In this document: positions 23,816-32,562 of the stretch, in pieces
Layout: each line of letters begins with the position of its first letter
How positions within the stretch are numbered: position 1 is the stretch's first letter
Assembly (NCBI GenBank): GCA_947476745.1
Contig: CANJRG010000009.1
Location: 1 to 64,000 of the forward strand
Origin: Acidimicrobiia bacterium
Lineage (GTDB): Bacteria > Actinomycetota > Acidimicrobiia > Acidimicrobiales > CAIXPF01
Direction of reading: 5' to 3'
DNA length: 64,000 nt
The notes under the pieces: model-generated
What the model was told of the DNA's origin: nothing
The model's input: the letters and a program-made list of their open reading frames with translations, nothing else
Databases searched by the model: none
Program-made: the position numbers and the translations under genes

Positions 23816-25855
23816 TCAGGCGCCGGTGGTCGTGGTTGCCGGCGCAGTGGTCGTGGTTGCCGGCGCAGTGGTCGTGGTTGCCGGCGCAGTGGTCGTCGTG
23901 GGTGCCGCAGCAGTCCCGACCACGATGGTGACCGTCGATCCGGCATCGACCTCGTTACCCTCGCTGGGCGACTGGTTGATCACTCGATCGATCCGGTCGG
24001 CCCGGGGCTCGAACTCGACACGCACCTTGAGACCTGCGCCCAACAGTTGGCTCTCGGCGCTGGACTGGGTCAGGCCGATGACCGACGGGACCCGGACCTT
24101 CGACGGACCGGACGAGACGAGCACCTTGACATCGCCATCCGAGGAGACCTGGCCCTGGGGATCGGTGCCGATGACCTTCCCTTTGTCGACGGTCACGCTC
24201 GGCGTATCGACACAGGACACCTTCGCCTCACGCACCCCTGCGGCCACGATGGCCTTCCGAGCCTCGTCACAGGTCTTACCGGCGACGGAGGGCAAGGTGA
24301 TCATCTTGCCGCCACCGGACACCCCCAGCACGATCGGGGCCGACTTCTCGACCTGACCGCCAGCTTTCGGCGTCTGCTCCAGCACCTCCCCGGTCGGCTT
24401 GTTGCTTTCCAGTTTGGTCGCGGTCACATTCGTGAACCCGAGCCCGGTCAGCACCTTGCGCGCGTCGGCCTCCGTGGTCCCCACCAGGTTCGGCATCACC
24501 ACCAGGGTGTCGGCCGAGCTAACCGTCAGAACGACGGTCGAACCCTCCTCGACCTTCACGCCGGAGAGCGGGTTCTGTGTGATCACCTGGCCGATCGGCA
24601 CCTGCACGTTCTTCACGCGCTCGACTCGGACAACGAGCTTCAGTTCTTCCAACTGGACCTGGGCCGTCCGGTAGTCGATGCCGACCACGTTGGGCACGAG
24701 GTGCGTGACCCCCGAACCCGAACCGCCCCCATCGGAGCCGAGTACCCGCGACAGGGCGAGGAGCAGACCACCGAGCACCACGAGCAAGCCGACCAGGACG
24801 GCGACGAATACGGCGGTTCGACGCGGAGGTTCGTAGGGATAGTCGGCGCCGATCACCCCCGGCAGCACGGCCGTACCGTCGGTGTCGCGCAACTGCCCAT
24901 AGGGGTTCGTGCGAGTCGCTGCGGACGAACCGCCGGCCAGCGCCGCGCCGGCCAGACCGGGAATGGCACTCGTGGCAGCTGTCACGCCGCTGTTGGACAC
25001 CGCTTGGGCGAGGACCGGCTGACCGTCGCGGAACCGTCGGATATCGGCGCGGAGATCCTCGGCCGACGCGTAACGGTCGTCGGGGTTCTTCCCCAGCAGC
25101 TTCATGCAGATCGACTCGAGGTCGACCGGAACGGTCGGATCGAGCTGGCGGAGCGGAACAGGGGGTTCCTGCACGTGCTTGTAGGCGATCGCCACCGGGC
25201 CTTCGCCGGAGAACGGCGGCCGGCCGGCGAGCATCTCGTAGAGCACCACGCCGAGGGAGTAGAGATCCGACCGAGGGTCCACCGCCAAGCCCTGCGCCTG
25301 TTCCGGGGAGAAGTAGGTGGCGGTCCCCATCACCGAACCGGTCTGCGTGAGGTTCTCGTCACCCGAACCGGACATGGCCCGGGCGATCCCGAAGTCGGCG
25401 ACCTTCACCTGACCCTGGGGCGAGATGAGGACGTTGCCCGGCTTCACGTCGCGATGCACCACCCCGTTGCGGTGTGCAAAGGACAACGCCCCGGCGATGT
25501 CGAGGACGATGTCGGCCGCCCGCTCGGGACTCAGCGTGCCCTCGGCCCGCAGGATCTCCGACAGGGCACGGCCCCGCACGTACTCCATGACGATGAAGTA
25601 GGTGCTCTCGTAGGAACCCCAGTCGAAGACCCCGACTATCGAGGCGTGGGCCAGGTTCGCAGCGGCCTGGGCCTCACGCCGGAACCGCTCCACGAACGAG
25701 GGGTCCACCGCGAACTCGGGGAACAGGACCTTGATCGCCACCAGCCGGTCGAGGAGCTGGTCACGGGCGAGATAGACCTCGGCCATCCCGCCACGCGCGA
25801 TGCGGCTGTGCAGTTCGTACCGCCCGCTGAGGATGACGGGTTCGCTGTCAGTCAT
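23816..25855 (-). CDS. pknB: Ser/Thr protein kinase with four PASTA domains
   Basis: 679 aa. Kinase domain about residues 12-275 with AIKVL (Lys42), HRDVKPGN (Asp136), DFG (154-156) and TGSVMGTATYFSPEQA (activation loop with phosphorylatable Thr). A single membrane helix at about 325-345 is followed by four PASTA repeats that sense muropeptides outside. The tail ends in APATTTT repeats. ATG 25855 was chosen; a TTG at 25879 overlapping the pbpA stop is also possible. Part of the fhaA-to-crgA cluster, phosphorylating FHA partners and wall enzymes. Confidence 0.93.
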   Translation of the reverse strand: MTDSEPVILSGRYELHSRIARGGMAEVYLARDQLLDRLVAIKVLFPEFAVDPSFVERFRREAQAAANLAHASIVGVFDWGSYESTYFIVMEYVRGRALSEILRAEGTLSPERAADIVLDIAGALSFAHRNGVVHRDVKPGNVLISPQGQVKVADFGIARAMSGSGDENLTQTGSVMGTATYFSPEQAQGLAVDPRSDLYSLGVVLYEMLAGRPPFSGEGPVAIAYKHVQEPPVPLRQLDPTVPVDLESICMKLLGKNPDDRYASAEDLRADIRRFRDGQPVLAQAVSNSGVTAATSAIPGLAGAALAGGSSAATRTNPYGQLRDTDGTAVLPGVIGADYPYEPPRRTAVFVAVLVGLLVVLGGLLLALSRVLGSDGGGSGSGVTHLVPNVVGIDYRTAQVQLEELKLVVRVERVKNVQVPIGQVITQNPLSGVKVEEGSTVVLTVSSADTLVVMPNLVGTTEADARKVLTGLGFTNVTATKLESNKPTGEVLEQTPKAGGQVEKSAPIVLGVSGGGKMITLPSVAGKTCDEARKAIVAAGVREAKVSCVDTPSVTVDKGKVIGTDPQGQVSSDGDVKVLVSSGPSKVRVPSVIGLTQSSAESQLLGAGLKVRVEFEPRADRIDRVINQSPSEGNEVDAGSTVTIVVGTAAAPTTTTAPATTTTAPATTTTAPATTTTGA
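23826..23909. repeat. 21-bp tandem repeat at the end of pknB
   Basis: Three exact and one diverged 21-bp units, in frame, encode APATTTT repeats at the extracytoplasmic C-terminus of PknB. Copy number is likely to vary between strains. Confidence 0.85.
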
Positions 25856-25875
25856 GTCGGCGCCAACCTTAGTGA

Positions 25876-27381
25876 TCAACCGCCCGAAACGGGCTGCATC
25901 GGTTTCAGTGCCTGCTCGACCACGGCACGGGCGATGGGAGCGGCGATCCGGCCCCCGGTCTGCTCGCCGATGCCCGGATCGGCCTCGACGATCACCGCGA
26001 ACGCCACCGACGGGACCGCACCCGGCGTGCCGGCGTAGCCGATGACCCAGGCATTGGTCGCCTCGCCGTCACCGACCTCGGCAGTTCCTGTCTTCGCGCC
26101 CACCACGAACCCTTCGATCACCAGGGCGGTGGCCGTTCCCCGGGTCACCACCGATTCCATACCCTGACGAATGAGGGCAGCCGTCGCCGGCGAAACCGCT
26201 CGCTGCCACCGGCTGGGCACACGTTGGAAGAGCACCTTGGCCTCACGGGATTCGATGCGTTCGACGACATGGGGACTCATCACGGCACCGTCGTTGGCCA
26301 CCGCGGACGCCACGACGGCCATGGTCAACGGCGTAGCCGCCACATCGTTCTGCCCGATCGACGCCTGGGCCAGGCGGGCGGAGTCCTCGTAGACGCCCGG
26401 CGACAGCTCGGCGCCGTAGCGCACCGGGAACACCGAGATGGCGGGCGAGGGCAGATCGAACGGCACGGTGGTGTTGAAGCCGAACCGGCCCACACCGGAC
26501 ACCATCTTCGACGGCCCGATCAACTCGGTTCCCATCTGGGCGAAGGCGCTGTTGCAGGACACCGTGAAGATCTCGACCAGCGTCCCGCCGCACACCATGG
26601 CCCCGAAGTTGCCGATGGAATTGCGTGACGCCGGCGGGGTGTAGGAGGACACCATCGGGAAGACCGGGCTGGTGGCGGTGACCGCGCCGGACTCCACCCC
26701 GATCGCCCCGGTCACCACCTTGAACGTCGACCCTGGCGGATAGCGCTCCCGGTAGGCGCGACCAAGCATCGGTTGGTCCGGATCGGCGTTGAGGTCATCC
26801 CAGGCGACCCGGATCGCTTCGATGTCGTCACCGGAGAGACGGTTCGGGTCGTAGCTCGGATAGGACCACAGGGCCAGCACCGCACCGGTCCGCGGATCGA
26901 GCACCACCACGGAACCCTTGCGATCGCCCAGCGCGGTGCGGGCGGCCTGCTGGACGTCGCTGCGCACGGTGAGCGTGACATCGGCCGATCGGTCGCGGTC
27001 GACGAAGAGATCGCTGAAACGGTCATAGCGCTGGGCGTCGGTCAGGCCGGCCAGTTCATCGCTGAACGCACGCTCCACCCCGTCCGCCCCGTACTCAAAC
27101 GAGTAGTAGCCCGTCACCTGGGAGAACAGCTCCCCCTCGGGGAACTCGCGACGTCGGGCGAAGTCGCTGCCGGGCGTGTCGACGGAACGGGCGAGCACCA
27201 CCCCGTCGGCGGTGGCCACGATCCCCCGGCTGCGCTCGTAGCTGCGGTCGATCGAGCGGAGGTTCTCAGGATGGGCGTTGAGCCCCGCCGCCCCGAAGAC
27301 CTGGACCCGGTTCAGTTGGACGAACAACGCCACGAAACAGCCGATCAGCACGATGCCGATCTTGGAGATCCGGCCGTTCAT
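25876..27381 (-). CDS. pbpA: Penicillin-binding protein 2 (class B, PbpA type)
   Basis: 501 aa. One N-terminal membrane helix (residues 8-25). Transpeptidase motifs: SxxK as STFK with Ser218, SxN as SCN in VSCNSAFAQ, and KTG as AKTGTAEVG. It cross-links peptidoglycan outside the membrane, working with RodA, whose stop its start overlaps (ATGA). The short class B form without a large N-terminal domain is as in mycobacterial PbpA. Confidence 0.94.
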   Translation of the reverse strand: MNGRISKIGIVLIGCFVALFVQLNRVQVFGAAGLNAHPENLRSIDRSYERSRGIVATADGVVLARSVDTPGSDFARRREFPEGELFSQVTGYYSFEYGADGVERAFSDELAGLTDAQRYDRFSDLFVDRDRSADVTLTVRSDVQQAARTALGDRKGSVVVLDPRTGAVLALWSYPSYDPNRLSGDDIEAIRVAWDDLNADPDQPMLGRAYRERYPPGSTFKVVTGAIGVESGAVTATSPVFPMVSSYTPPASRNSIGNFGAMVCGGTLVEIFTVSCNSAFAQMGTELIGPSKMVSGVGRFGFNTTVPFDLPSPAISVFPVRYGAELSPGVYEDSARLAQASIGQNDVAATPLTMAVVASAVANDGAVMSPHVVERIESREAKVLFQRVPSRWQRAVSPATAALIRQGMESVVTRGTATALVIEGFVVGAKTGTAEVGDGEATNAWVIGYAGTPGAVPSVAFAVIVEADPGIGEQTGGRIAAPIARAVVEQALKPMQPVSGG

Positions 27382-28706
27382 GCCGACACCTCGGCGACGC
27401 CGACGGACCGCTGCGGGTCCTCGCGCCCCACGGCCCTCCGTTTGGCCGTCTCGTCGGAGATACGCACCAGCAAGGCGATCAGGACATAGTTCGCCAACAG
27501 CGACGAGCCACCGAAGGACATGAACGGCAGGGTGACGCCGGTGAGCGGGAGCACCCGGGTGACCCCGGCAATGATCACGAACGCCTGGAACCCCAAAAGG
27601 GTGGTCAACCCCGTGGCGAACAGCTTCTCGAAGGGGTACTCCGCCTGCAGGGCGATACGAAGGCCGCAGCCGATCACCAACAGGTAGGCCAACAGGACCG
27701 CTGTCGCACCGACCGAGCCGAGCTCCTCGGCCACCACGGCGAAGATGAAATCAGTTTCCCGCGCGGGGATCCGACCGGAATTGCCCAGTCCGAGACCGGT
27801 GCCCGTCAGCCCGCCGTCCGCCATGGCGAATGCTGCCTCGACCACCTGGTACCCGGCCCCTTTGGCCACCGACCACGGATCGAGCCAGATGCTCACCCGG
27901 TCACGGACATGGCCGAAGAGCTGGTACGCACCGAACGCTCCGGCGCCGAACAGCAGGCCGCCGAGCACCAGATAGGCGGCCCGTCCCGTCGCCACCCACA
28001 CCAGTACCACGAACAGCGTGAAGAACAGCAACGAGGAGCCCAGATCCTTCTGGTTCACCATCACCAGGAGCGACACCCCCCAGGCCACGAGCAACGGGCC
28101 CAGATGCCGGGGGTCGGGTAGGTACAGCGGCCCCAGCCGGCGCGACGACAACGCCAACAGCTCGCGTTTGTCGACCAGGTAGCCGGCCAGGAAGGCGGCG
28201 AGCGCGAGCTTCGCCGCTTCGGCCGGCTGGAAGCTCATCGGCCCGACCGAGATCCAGATCTGCGCGCCGTTGATCTCCCGGCCGATCACCGGCAACGAGG
28301 GCAGCAACAACAACCCGATGCCGAGCGCGGCGAAGCTGTAGCGATAGCTCTCGAGGGATCGGGCCCGCCGGATCAGGCCAAGGGTCACCACGAACCCGGC
28401 CATGCCCACCAGGCTCCACAGGGCCTGCGCCGCGGCCAGGTCGGCGTTCATGCGGGCGATGAACACGAAGCCGAGGCCGTTGAGCAGGCCCGCCAGGGGC
28501 AGCAGTAACGGGTCGGCGTCCGAGGCCAACCGGCGGACCGCGAGGTGCCCGACCACGAACAGCCCGACCACGACCCCGACGAACCAGCCGAGGTCGTGGG
28601 GGAGCGCCGCGGCCCGGCTGAGCGACGCCAGCGCATACGCACCGGTGACGATGAGCGCGGCCAACAGCAGCAGGCCGAGCTCGGCCCTACGGCGGGCACG
28701 AACCAT
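27378..28706 (-). CDS. rodA: SEDS-family peptidoglycan glycosyltransferase RodA/FtsW
   Basis: 442 aa. About twelve hydrophobic segments. SEDS marks: FQPAEAAKLALAAFLAGYL, VNQKDLGSSLLFFTLFV and GLTGTGLGLGNSGRIPARETDFIFAVVAEELG. It polymerises lipid II together with PbpA. ATG 28706 is one base after the pstP stop; the longer frame upstream is Arg/Pro-rich shadow sequence. Gene order identifies it as RodA rather than FtsW. Confidence 0.93.
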   Translation of the reverse strand: MVRARRRAELGLLLLAALIVTGAYALASLSRAAALPHDLGWFVGVVVGLFVVGHLAVRRLASDADPLLLPLAGLLNGLGFVFIARMNADLAAAQALWSLVGMAGFVVTLGLIRRARSLESYRYSFAALGIGLLLLPSLPVIGREINGAQIWISVGPMSFQPAEAAKLALAAFLAGYLVDKRELLALSSRRLGPLYLPDPRHLGPLLVAWGVSLLVMVNQKDLGSSLLFFTLFVVLVWVATGRAAYLVLGGLLFGAGAFGAYQLFGHVRDRVSIWLDPWSVAKGAGYQVVEAAFAMADGGLTGTGLGLGNSGRIPARETDFIFAVVAEELGSVGATAVLLAYLLVIGCGLRIALQAEYPFEKLFATGLTTLLGFQAFVIIAGVTRVLPLTGVTLPFMSFGGSSLLANYVLIALLVRISDETAKRRAVGREDPQRSVGVAEVSA

Positions 28707-28707
28707 G

Positions 28708-30045
28708 TCAGGTGCTCGGCGTCGAGCTCGCCGTGGCACCCGGCGTCGAAGCGGAGGCGTCCGCCGGCGGCGTCGGGACGGCCGGGGTGACCACGGGAGC
28801 GACGGTGATCGCAGCAACGGCGGTCGTGGGGGCCGGTGCCGTCGTGATCGACGACGCCGCGGTGCCCGAGGTCGACGGGGAGGTCGTCGTCGTGGTCGTC
28901 GTGGTTGCCGCCGTGCCGACGAGCTGGTGCGCCCAGGTGCGGGCCTCCTCGACGGAACTGCTCTGGTGGGGCAGGCGGCCGAGCTGTGCCGGGGTGAGGT
29001 CGCGCTGCTCGATGTCGGTGACCGCGACGAGCTCGGGATCGAACCACAGCACGCCGTCAGGACGGCCCTGGTAGATCACCACCTGCTGGGAGGCGTCCAG
29101 ATCCACGAAGTAGGCATTCTGGGCCCAGGTGCGAATCGCCAGGACGGTCGAGGCCCCGAGGGCCACCAGCACGACCAGAAAAGCCACCACCCGGCCGGTG
29201 ACCCGCCGGGGACGCAGCAGCGGCGGCGGAGTCGGCGGTTCCAGGTCGGCCGCGAGCTCGACCGCTGCGGTCGGGCCGGGCTCGAGCGCCGGGATCTCCT
29301 TCTCGGCCACCACGTCTACGACGACGCAGGTGATGTTGTCGCGTCCTCCGCCGTCGTTCGCCAGGACGATCAACGCCCGAGCTGCGTCGAACGGATCCGC
29401 CAGCAGGCGCAACGTCGCGGCGATCCGGGTGTCGCCCACCTCGTTGAACAGCCCATCGCTGCACAGCAGGTAACGGTCTCCGGGAACCGCCGGTCGCTCC
29501 CACCAGTCCACATCGACGTCCGCCTCGACCCCGATGACCCGGGTGACCACGTTGCGTAGCGGGTGCACGGCGGCTTCCGCCGCGGTGATCTGCCCCTGCC
29601 GGACCAGGCCCTGGACCAGGGAATGATCCTCGGTGAGCTGTTCGAGGACACCGTCGGCCAACCGGTACACGCGGCTGTCACCCACATTCACCAGGCCGAC
29701 CGCGATCCCCCGACGGGCCTCGACGAGGGCCAAGGCGACCAACGTCGTGCCCATGCCCTTCAGCTCCGGGTCGCCGACCGCGTGCTCGAAGACCCGGTCG
29801 TTGGCCGCGAGTACGGCCTCGACGAGGGCCTGGACCGACTCGACGCAACCGGATCGTGCAGCGTCTCCCAGGTGCGTCTCGAGTTCCTCGATGGCCAACG
29901 CCGAGGCCACCTCGCCGCCCCGGTGGCCGCCCATCCCGTCGGCCACCGCGAACACCGGGAGGTCGTGCTGCGCCAGCGCCGAGTCCTGGTTGTTGGCGCG
30001 CACCCTCCCGACATCGGTGCACGCCGCCCCGACCAGGCGCGTCAC
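28708..30045 (-). CDS. pstP: PP2C-family Ser/Thr phosphatase with membrane helix and extracytoplasmic tail
   Basis: 445 aa. Metal-binding PP2C motifs: NNQDSALA, VADGMGGHRGGEVAS, LCSDGLFNEV and NDGGGRDNITCVVV (residues about 16-235). A membrane helix at about 275-297 is followed by ~145 residues outside the cell, the last ~80 a Thr/Ala/Pro/Ser-rich tail. PstP reverses PknB signalling. The GTG start overlaps the fhaB stop (GTGA). The long outer segment contains a folded-looking part (VDLDASQQVVIYQGRPDGVL). Confidence 0.92.
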   Translation of the reverse strand: MTRLVGAACTDVGRVRANNQDSALAQHDLPVFAVADGMGGHRGGEVASALAIEELETHLGDAARSGCVESVQALVEAVLAANDRVFEHAVGDPELKGMGTTLVALALVEARRGIAVGLVNVGDSRVYRLADGVLEQLTEDHSLVQGLVRQGQITAAEAAVHPLRNVVTRVIGVEADVDVDWWERPAVPGDRYLLCSDGLFNEVGDTRIAATLRLLADPFDAARALIVLANDGGGRDNITCVVVDVVAEKEIPALEPGPTAAVELAADLEPPTPPPLLRPRRVTGRVVAFLVVLVALGASTVLAIRTWAQNAYFVDLDASQQVVIYQGRPDGVLWFDPELVAVTDIEQRDLTPAQLGRLPHQSSSVEEARTWAHQLVGTAATTTTTTTTSPSTSGTAASSITTAPAPTTAVAAITVAPVVTPAVPTPPADASASTPGATASSTPST

Positions 30046-30575
30046 GTCACCAGCTCCAGCACCGTCGAGCCGACCTGCACCCGGCTGCCGGGCTCGACCA
30101 GAGCCGGGCCGGACACCGTGCGCCCGTCGAGGAACGTACCGTTCGTCGACCCGAGGTCCTCGACGTAGAAGGCGCTGTCGCGCCGGAACACCCGGGCATG
30201 CACCTGCGAAACGTAGGTGTCCTCGACGGCGATGTGACAACCGGAAGCCCTCCCGAGGGTCAACTCGTCGGTCAGCTCGTAGCGCCGGCCGGCTGCCGCA
30301 TGCGGAGCGACGACCACCAGCGCAGCCGTCGCAGGAGGTGCCGACCGCCGCTGCATCGTGGCCGGTGCCGGGTGCCGCTGCGCCGCAGCCGCAACCGGGC
30401 GAAGGTGCTCGGCGACGGTCGGTGCGGGGACGTCGCCACCAGCGCCCCTCCGAGCCGACCGGCGCAACCGTGGACCGGCGACCTCGACCCACACCACCCG
30501 GGTGACCCGGACGAAGAAGAGGTAGAGCAACACCAGCAGGCAGAGCTTCAGCACCTGCAGCAGTTGGTCCGGCAC
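30042..30575 (-). CDS. fhaB: FHA-domain membrane protein FhaB (FipA)
   Basis: 177 aa. An N-terminal membrane helix (LKLCLLVLLYLFFVRVTRVVW), a linker of about 60 residues, then an FHA domain: LTLGRASGCHIAVED, VSQVHARVF and VEDLGSTNGTFLDG. FHA domains bind phosphothreonine, here probably on PknB substrates; in mycobacteria FipA links FtsZ/FtsQ. GTG start at 30575, GAGGGACG upstream. Confidence 0.9.
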   Translation of the reverse strand: MPDQLLQVLKLCLLVLLYLFFVRVTRVVWVEVAGPRLRRSARRGAGGDVPAPTVAEHLRPVAAAAQRHPAPATMQRRSAPPATAALVVVAPHAAAGRRYELTDELTLGRASGCHIAVEDTYVSQVHARVFRRDSAFYVEDLGSTNGTFLDGRTVSGPALVEPGSRVQVGSTVLELVT

Positions 30576-30592
30576 GAGTACCTACCCGTCCC

Positions 30593-31252
30593 TCAGGACG
30601 CCGTGAAGCGCACCGGCACCGTGCCGAACTGCAGCTCGTCGCCATCGGTCAGGGCCCGCTCGCCGACCCTGACCCCGTTGACCCTGGTGCCGTTCGTCGA
30701 CCCGAGATCCACCACTACGAACCCGTCACCCCTGGCCCGGACCTCGGCATGGACCCGGCTGACGCTGGCGTCCACCAACTGCACCCCGCACTCGGGCAGA
30801 CGACCGACGGTGGTGACGACCTCGGCGAGCACGACCCGCTGTCCGCCCGGCAGCATCAGCGACCCGGCCCCCGCCCCGAGACCGGCCTCGAGGAACTGGC
30901 CAACCACCGCGAAGGTCCCCGGACGTCGTCCCTCCTCCGTCGCCAGGATGACGTTCACCGGACCCATGAACTGATAGCCCTCCTGACGTGCATGTTCGCG
31001 CACCAGATCGGACAACTCACGCACCAACGACGCGGAAACCGATACGAACCCCTCGGCATCTTGCGGGCCGAGCAGGATCGAGAAGGCGTTGGGAACGACC
31101 GTCCGGCCGGACACCCCGACGCTGCGGCCATCGTCCATCTCGCGGAGCAGCCGGCGCCCGAGTTCCACCGGACGGAGGCCGGAACGGAAGGCGCGGGCGA
31201 AGACCCCTTCGACCAGCGTCTCCAGGCGGCGTTCTATCGACCGCAGCACCAC
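30593..31252 (-). CDS. fhaA: FHA-domain protein FhaA with DUF3662 N-terminus
   Basis: 219 aa. Residues 1-~120 match the DUF3662 domain (LETLVEGVFARAF, PVELGRRLLREMDD, EGYQFMGPVNVIL). The C-terminal FHA domain has TVGRLPECGVQL, VSRVHAEV and VDLGSTNGTRVNG. It lacks the long disordered centre of mycobacterial FhaA. It starts the cluster; TAGCCT lies six bases before GTG 31252. It is expected to bind phosphorylated PknB targets such as MviN. Confidence 0.9.
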   Translation of the reverse strand: MVLRSIERRLETLVEGVFARAFRSGLRPVELGRRLLREMDDGRSVGVSGRTVVPNAFSILLGPQDAEGFVSVSASLVRELSDLVREHARQEGYQFMGPVNVILATEEGRRPGTFAVVGQFLEAGLGAGAGSLMLPGGQRVVLAEVVTTVGRLPECGVQLVDASVSRVHAEVRARGDGFVVVDLGSTNGTRVNGVRVGERALTDGDELQFGTVPVRFTAS

Positions 31253-31258
31253 GAGGCC

Positions 31259-31264
31259 AGGCTA
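31259..31264 (-). promoter_or_regulatory. -10 hexamer TAGCCT, leaderless fhaA start
   Basis: TAGCCT-GGCCTC-GTG; the likely main promoter of the fhaA-fhaB-pstP-rodA-pbpA-pknB operon. Confidence 0.6.
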
Positions 31265-31311
31265 GTGCCCCACCGCTGGTGATCTCTTTCGCCCCACCGC
31301 ACCGGGCGCGC

Positions 31312-31317
31312 TAATCT
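31312..31317 (+). promoter_or_regulatory. -10 hexamer of tRNA-Leu
   Basis: TAATCT, 14 bases before the mature 5' end of the tRNA. Confidence 0.4.
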
Positions 31318-31331
31318 CATCAACTTGTCAC

Positions 31332-31418
31332 GCGCGAGTGGCGGAATAGGCAGACGCGCAGGATTCAGGTTCCTGTGTCCGAAAGGACGTGGGGGTTCAA
31401 TTCCCCCCTCGCGCACCA
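31332..31418 (+). tRNA. tRNA-Leu (anticodon CAG)
   Basis: Acceptor GCGCGAG pairs with CTCGCGC. The anticodon stem CAGGA/TCCTG closes loop TTCAGGT with anticodon CAG (31366-31368). There is a long class II variable arm (GTCCGAAAGGAC), T arm GGGGGTTCAATTCCCCC, and an encoded CCA end. It reads CUG, the most used Leu codon in this GC-rich DNA. It lies next to fhaA. Confidence 0.96.
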
Positions 31419-31420
31419 CC

Positions 31421-31449
31421 CACGGCCAGGGCTTCACGCCCTGGCCGTG
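31421..31449 (+). terminator. Hairpin after tRNA-Leu
   Basis: A 12-bp perfect stem (CACGGCCAGGGC and complement) with loop TTCAC starts three bases after the tRNA. No T-tract. Confidence 0.55.
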
Positions 31450-31467
31450 TCGCGTCACGGCCTCCTC

Positions 31468-31473
31468 TAGCCT
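31468..31473 (+). promoter_or_regulatory. -10 hexamer TAGCCT, leaderless gpsA start
   Basis: TAGCCT-GCCGGT-GTG. Confidence 0.6.
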
Positions 31474-31479
31474 GCCGGT

Positions 31480-32532
31480 GTGACCGCGAAGCCTGGACTT
31501 CCTGCGAGGCCAGGGGTGACCGTCCTCGGCGGCGGCTCCTGGGGCACCACCGTCGCCCATCTCTGCGCGCACAACACGTCGACGACCCTCTGGGCCCGCG
31601 ACCGGGCGACGGTCGAGTCGATCACCGGGCGGCGGATGAACGACCGTTACCTGCCTGGTTTCCCGCTGCATCCCGAGCTGCGAGCGACGACCGACCTCGA
31701 GGCCGCGATGCGCGGCGCCGACATCGTGGTCGTCGCCGTCCCCACCGAGGCGGTCCGCACGACCGCCGTCGCCATCGCCGGTCTGTTCGCCGAGCCGGGG
31801 ACGCCGGTGGTCAGCCTGGCGAAGGGCTTCGAGGAGGAGACCAACCTGCGCATGACCGAGGTCCTCGGCCAGGAACTGCCGGGCCGTCCCCTCGGCGTGC
31901 TCACCGGGCCGAACCTGGCAAAGGAGATCCTGGCCGGCTTGCCGGCCGCGGCCGTGCTGGCGATGACGCAGTTCGCCGCCGCTGCCGCCCTACAACCGGT
32001 CTTCACCACGCCCACCTTCCGGGTCTTCACCCACCACGACGTCATCGGCTGCGAGTTGGGCGGTGCCATCAAGAACGTGTACGCCATCGCCGCAGGCTCG
32101 GTGGAGGGCCGCCGGCTCGGCGACAACGCCCGGGCCGCCATCATCACCCGCGGCGTGGCAGAGTTGATCGAGTTGGGTACCGCGCTCGGCGGCGAACCGC
32201 TGACCCTGGCCGGGCTCGCCGGGCTCGGCGATCTGATGGCCACCTGCATCAGCCCGCAGAGCCGGAACTTCCAGGTCGGCCACCAGCTCGGCGAGGGCCG
32301 CACCCTGGCCGAGGTGCTGGCAGGCATGGACCAGGTGGCCGAAGGGGTGAAGGCGGTACGCGCCGTGCGTGAGCTCGCTCGCCGCCATCGCGTCTCGATG
32401 CCCATCGCCCAGCACGTGTACGCCGTCTGTCACGAGGGACGTTCGCCCGAATGGGCACACGACAGCCTCCTGCGGGGTCGGGTGGGCCACGAGGCAGGAC
32501 CACGTGCCGCCGGCCACCGGCTGACCGGCTGA
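31480..32532 (+). CDS. gpsA: Glycerol-3-phosphate dehydrogenase [NAD(P)+]
   Basis: 350 aa. VLGGGSWGTTVA (about residues 14-25) binds NAD(P). LTGPNLAKEI, ELGGAIKNVYAIAAG (catalytic Lys) and LAGLGDLMATC are the family's substrate site. It makes sn-glycerol 3-phosphate for phospholipids from DHAP. GTG 31480 is supported by the -10 spacing. About 20 residues at the C-terminus (RGRVGHEAGPRAAGHRLTG) are a non-conserved extension. Confidence 0.95.
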   Translation: MTAKPGLPARPGVTVLGGGSWGTTVAHLCAHNTSTTLWARDRATVESITGRRMNDRYLPGFPLHPELRATTDLEAAMRGADIVVVAVPTEAVRTTAVAIAGLFAEPGTPVVSLAKGFEEETNLRMTEVLGQELPGRPLGVLTGPNLAKEILAGLPAAAVLAMTQFAAAAALQPVFTTPTFRVFTHHDVIGCELGGAIKNVYAIAAGSVEGRRLGDNARAAIITRGVAELIELGTALGGEPLTLAGLAGLGDLMATCISPQSRNFQVGHQLGEGRTLAEVLAGMDQVAEGVKAVRAVRELARRHRVSMPIAQHVYAVCHEGRSPEWAHDSLLRGRVGHEAGPRAAGHRLTG

Positions 32533-32550
32533 CCGGCCCTCACGCTGCGA

Positions 32551-32556
32551 TACCGT
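32551..32556 (+). promoter_or_regulatory. -10 hexamer TACCGT, leaderless start
   Basis: TACCGT-TCCCGC-ATG before the acyl-CoA dehydrogenase at 32563. Confidence 0.55.
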
Positions 32557-32562
32557 TCCCGC

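Noticed and set aside
31480-32532. Frameshift or fusion at the end of gpsA because of a long C-terminal tail
   Set aside because: The ~20 extra residues are a simple unconserved extension in frame; no other frame continues a GpsA-like sequence.
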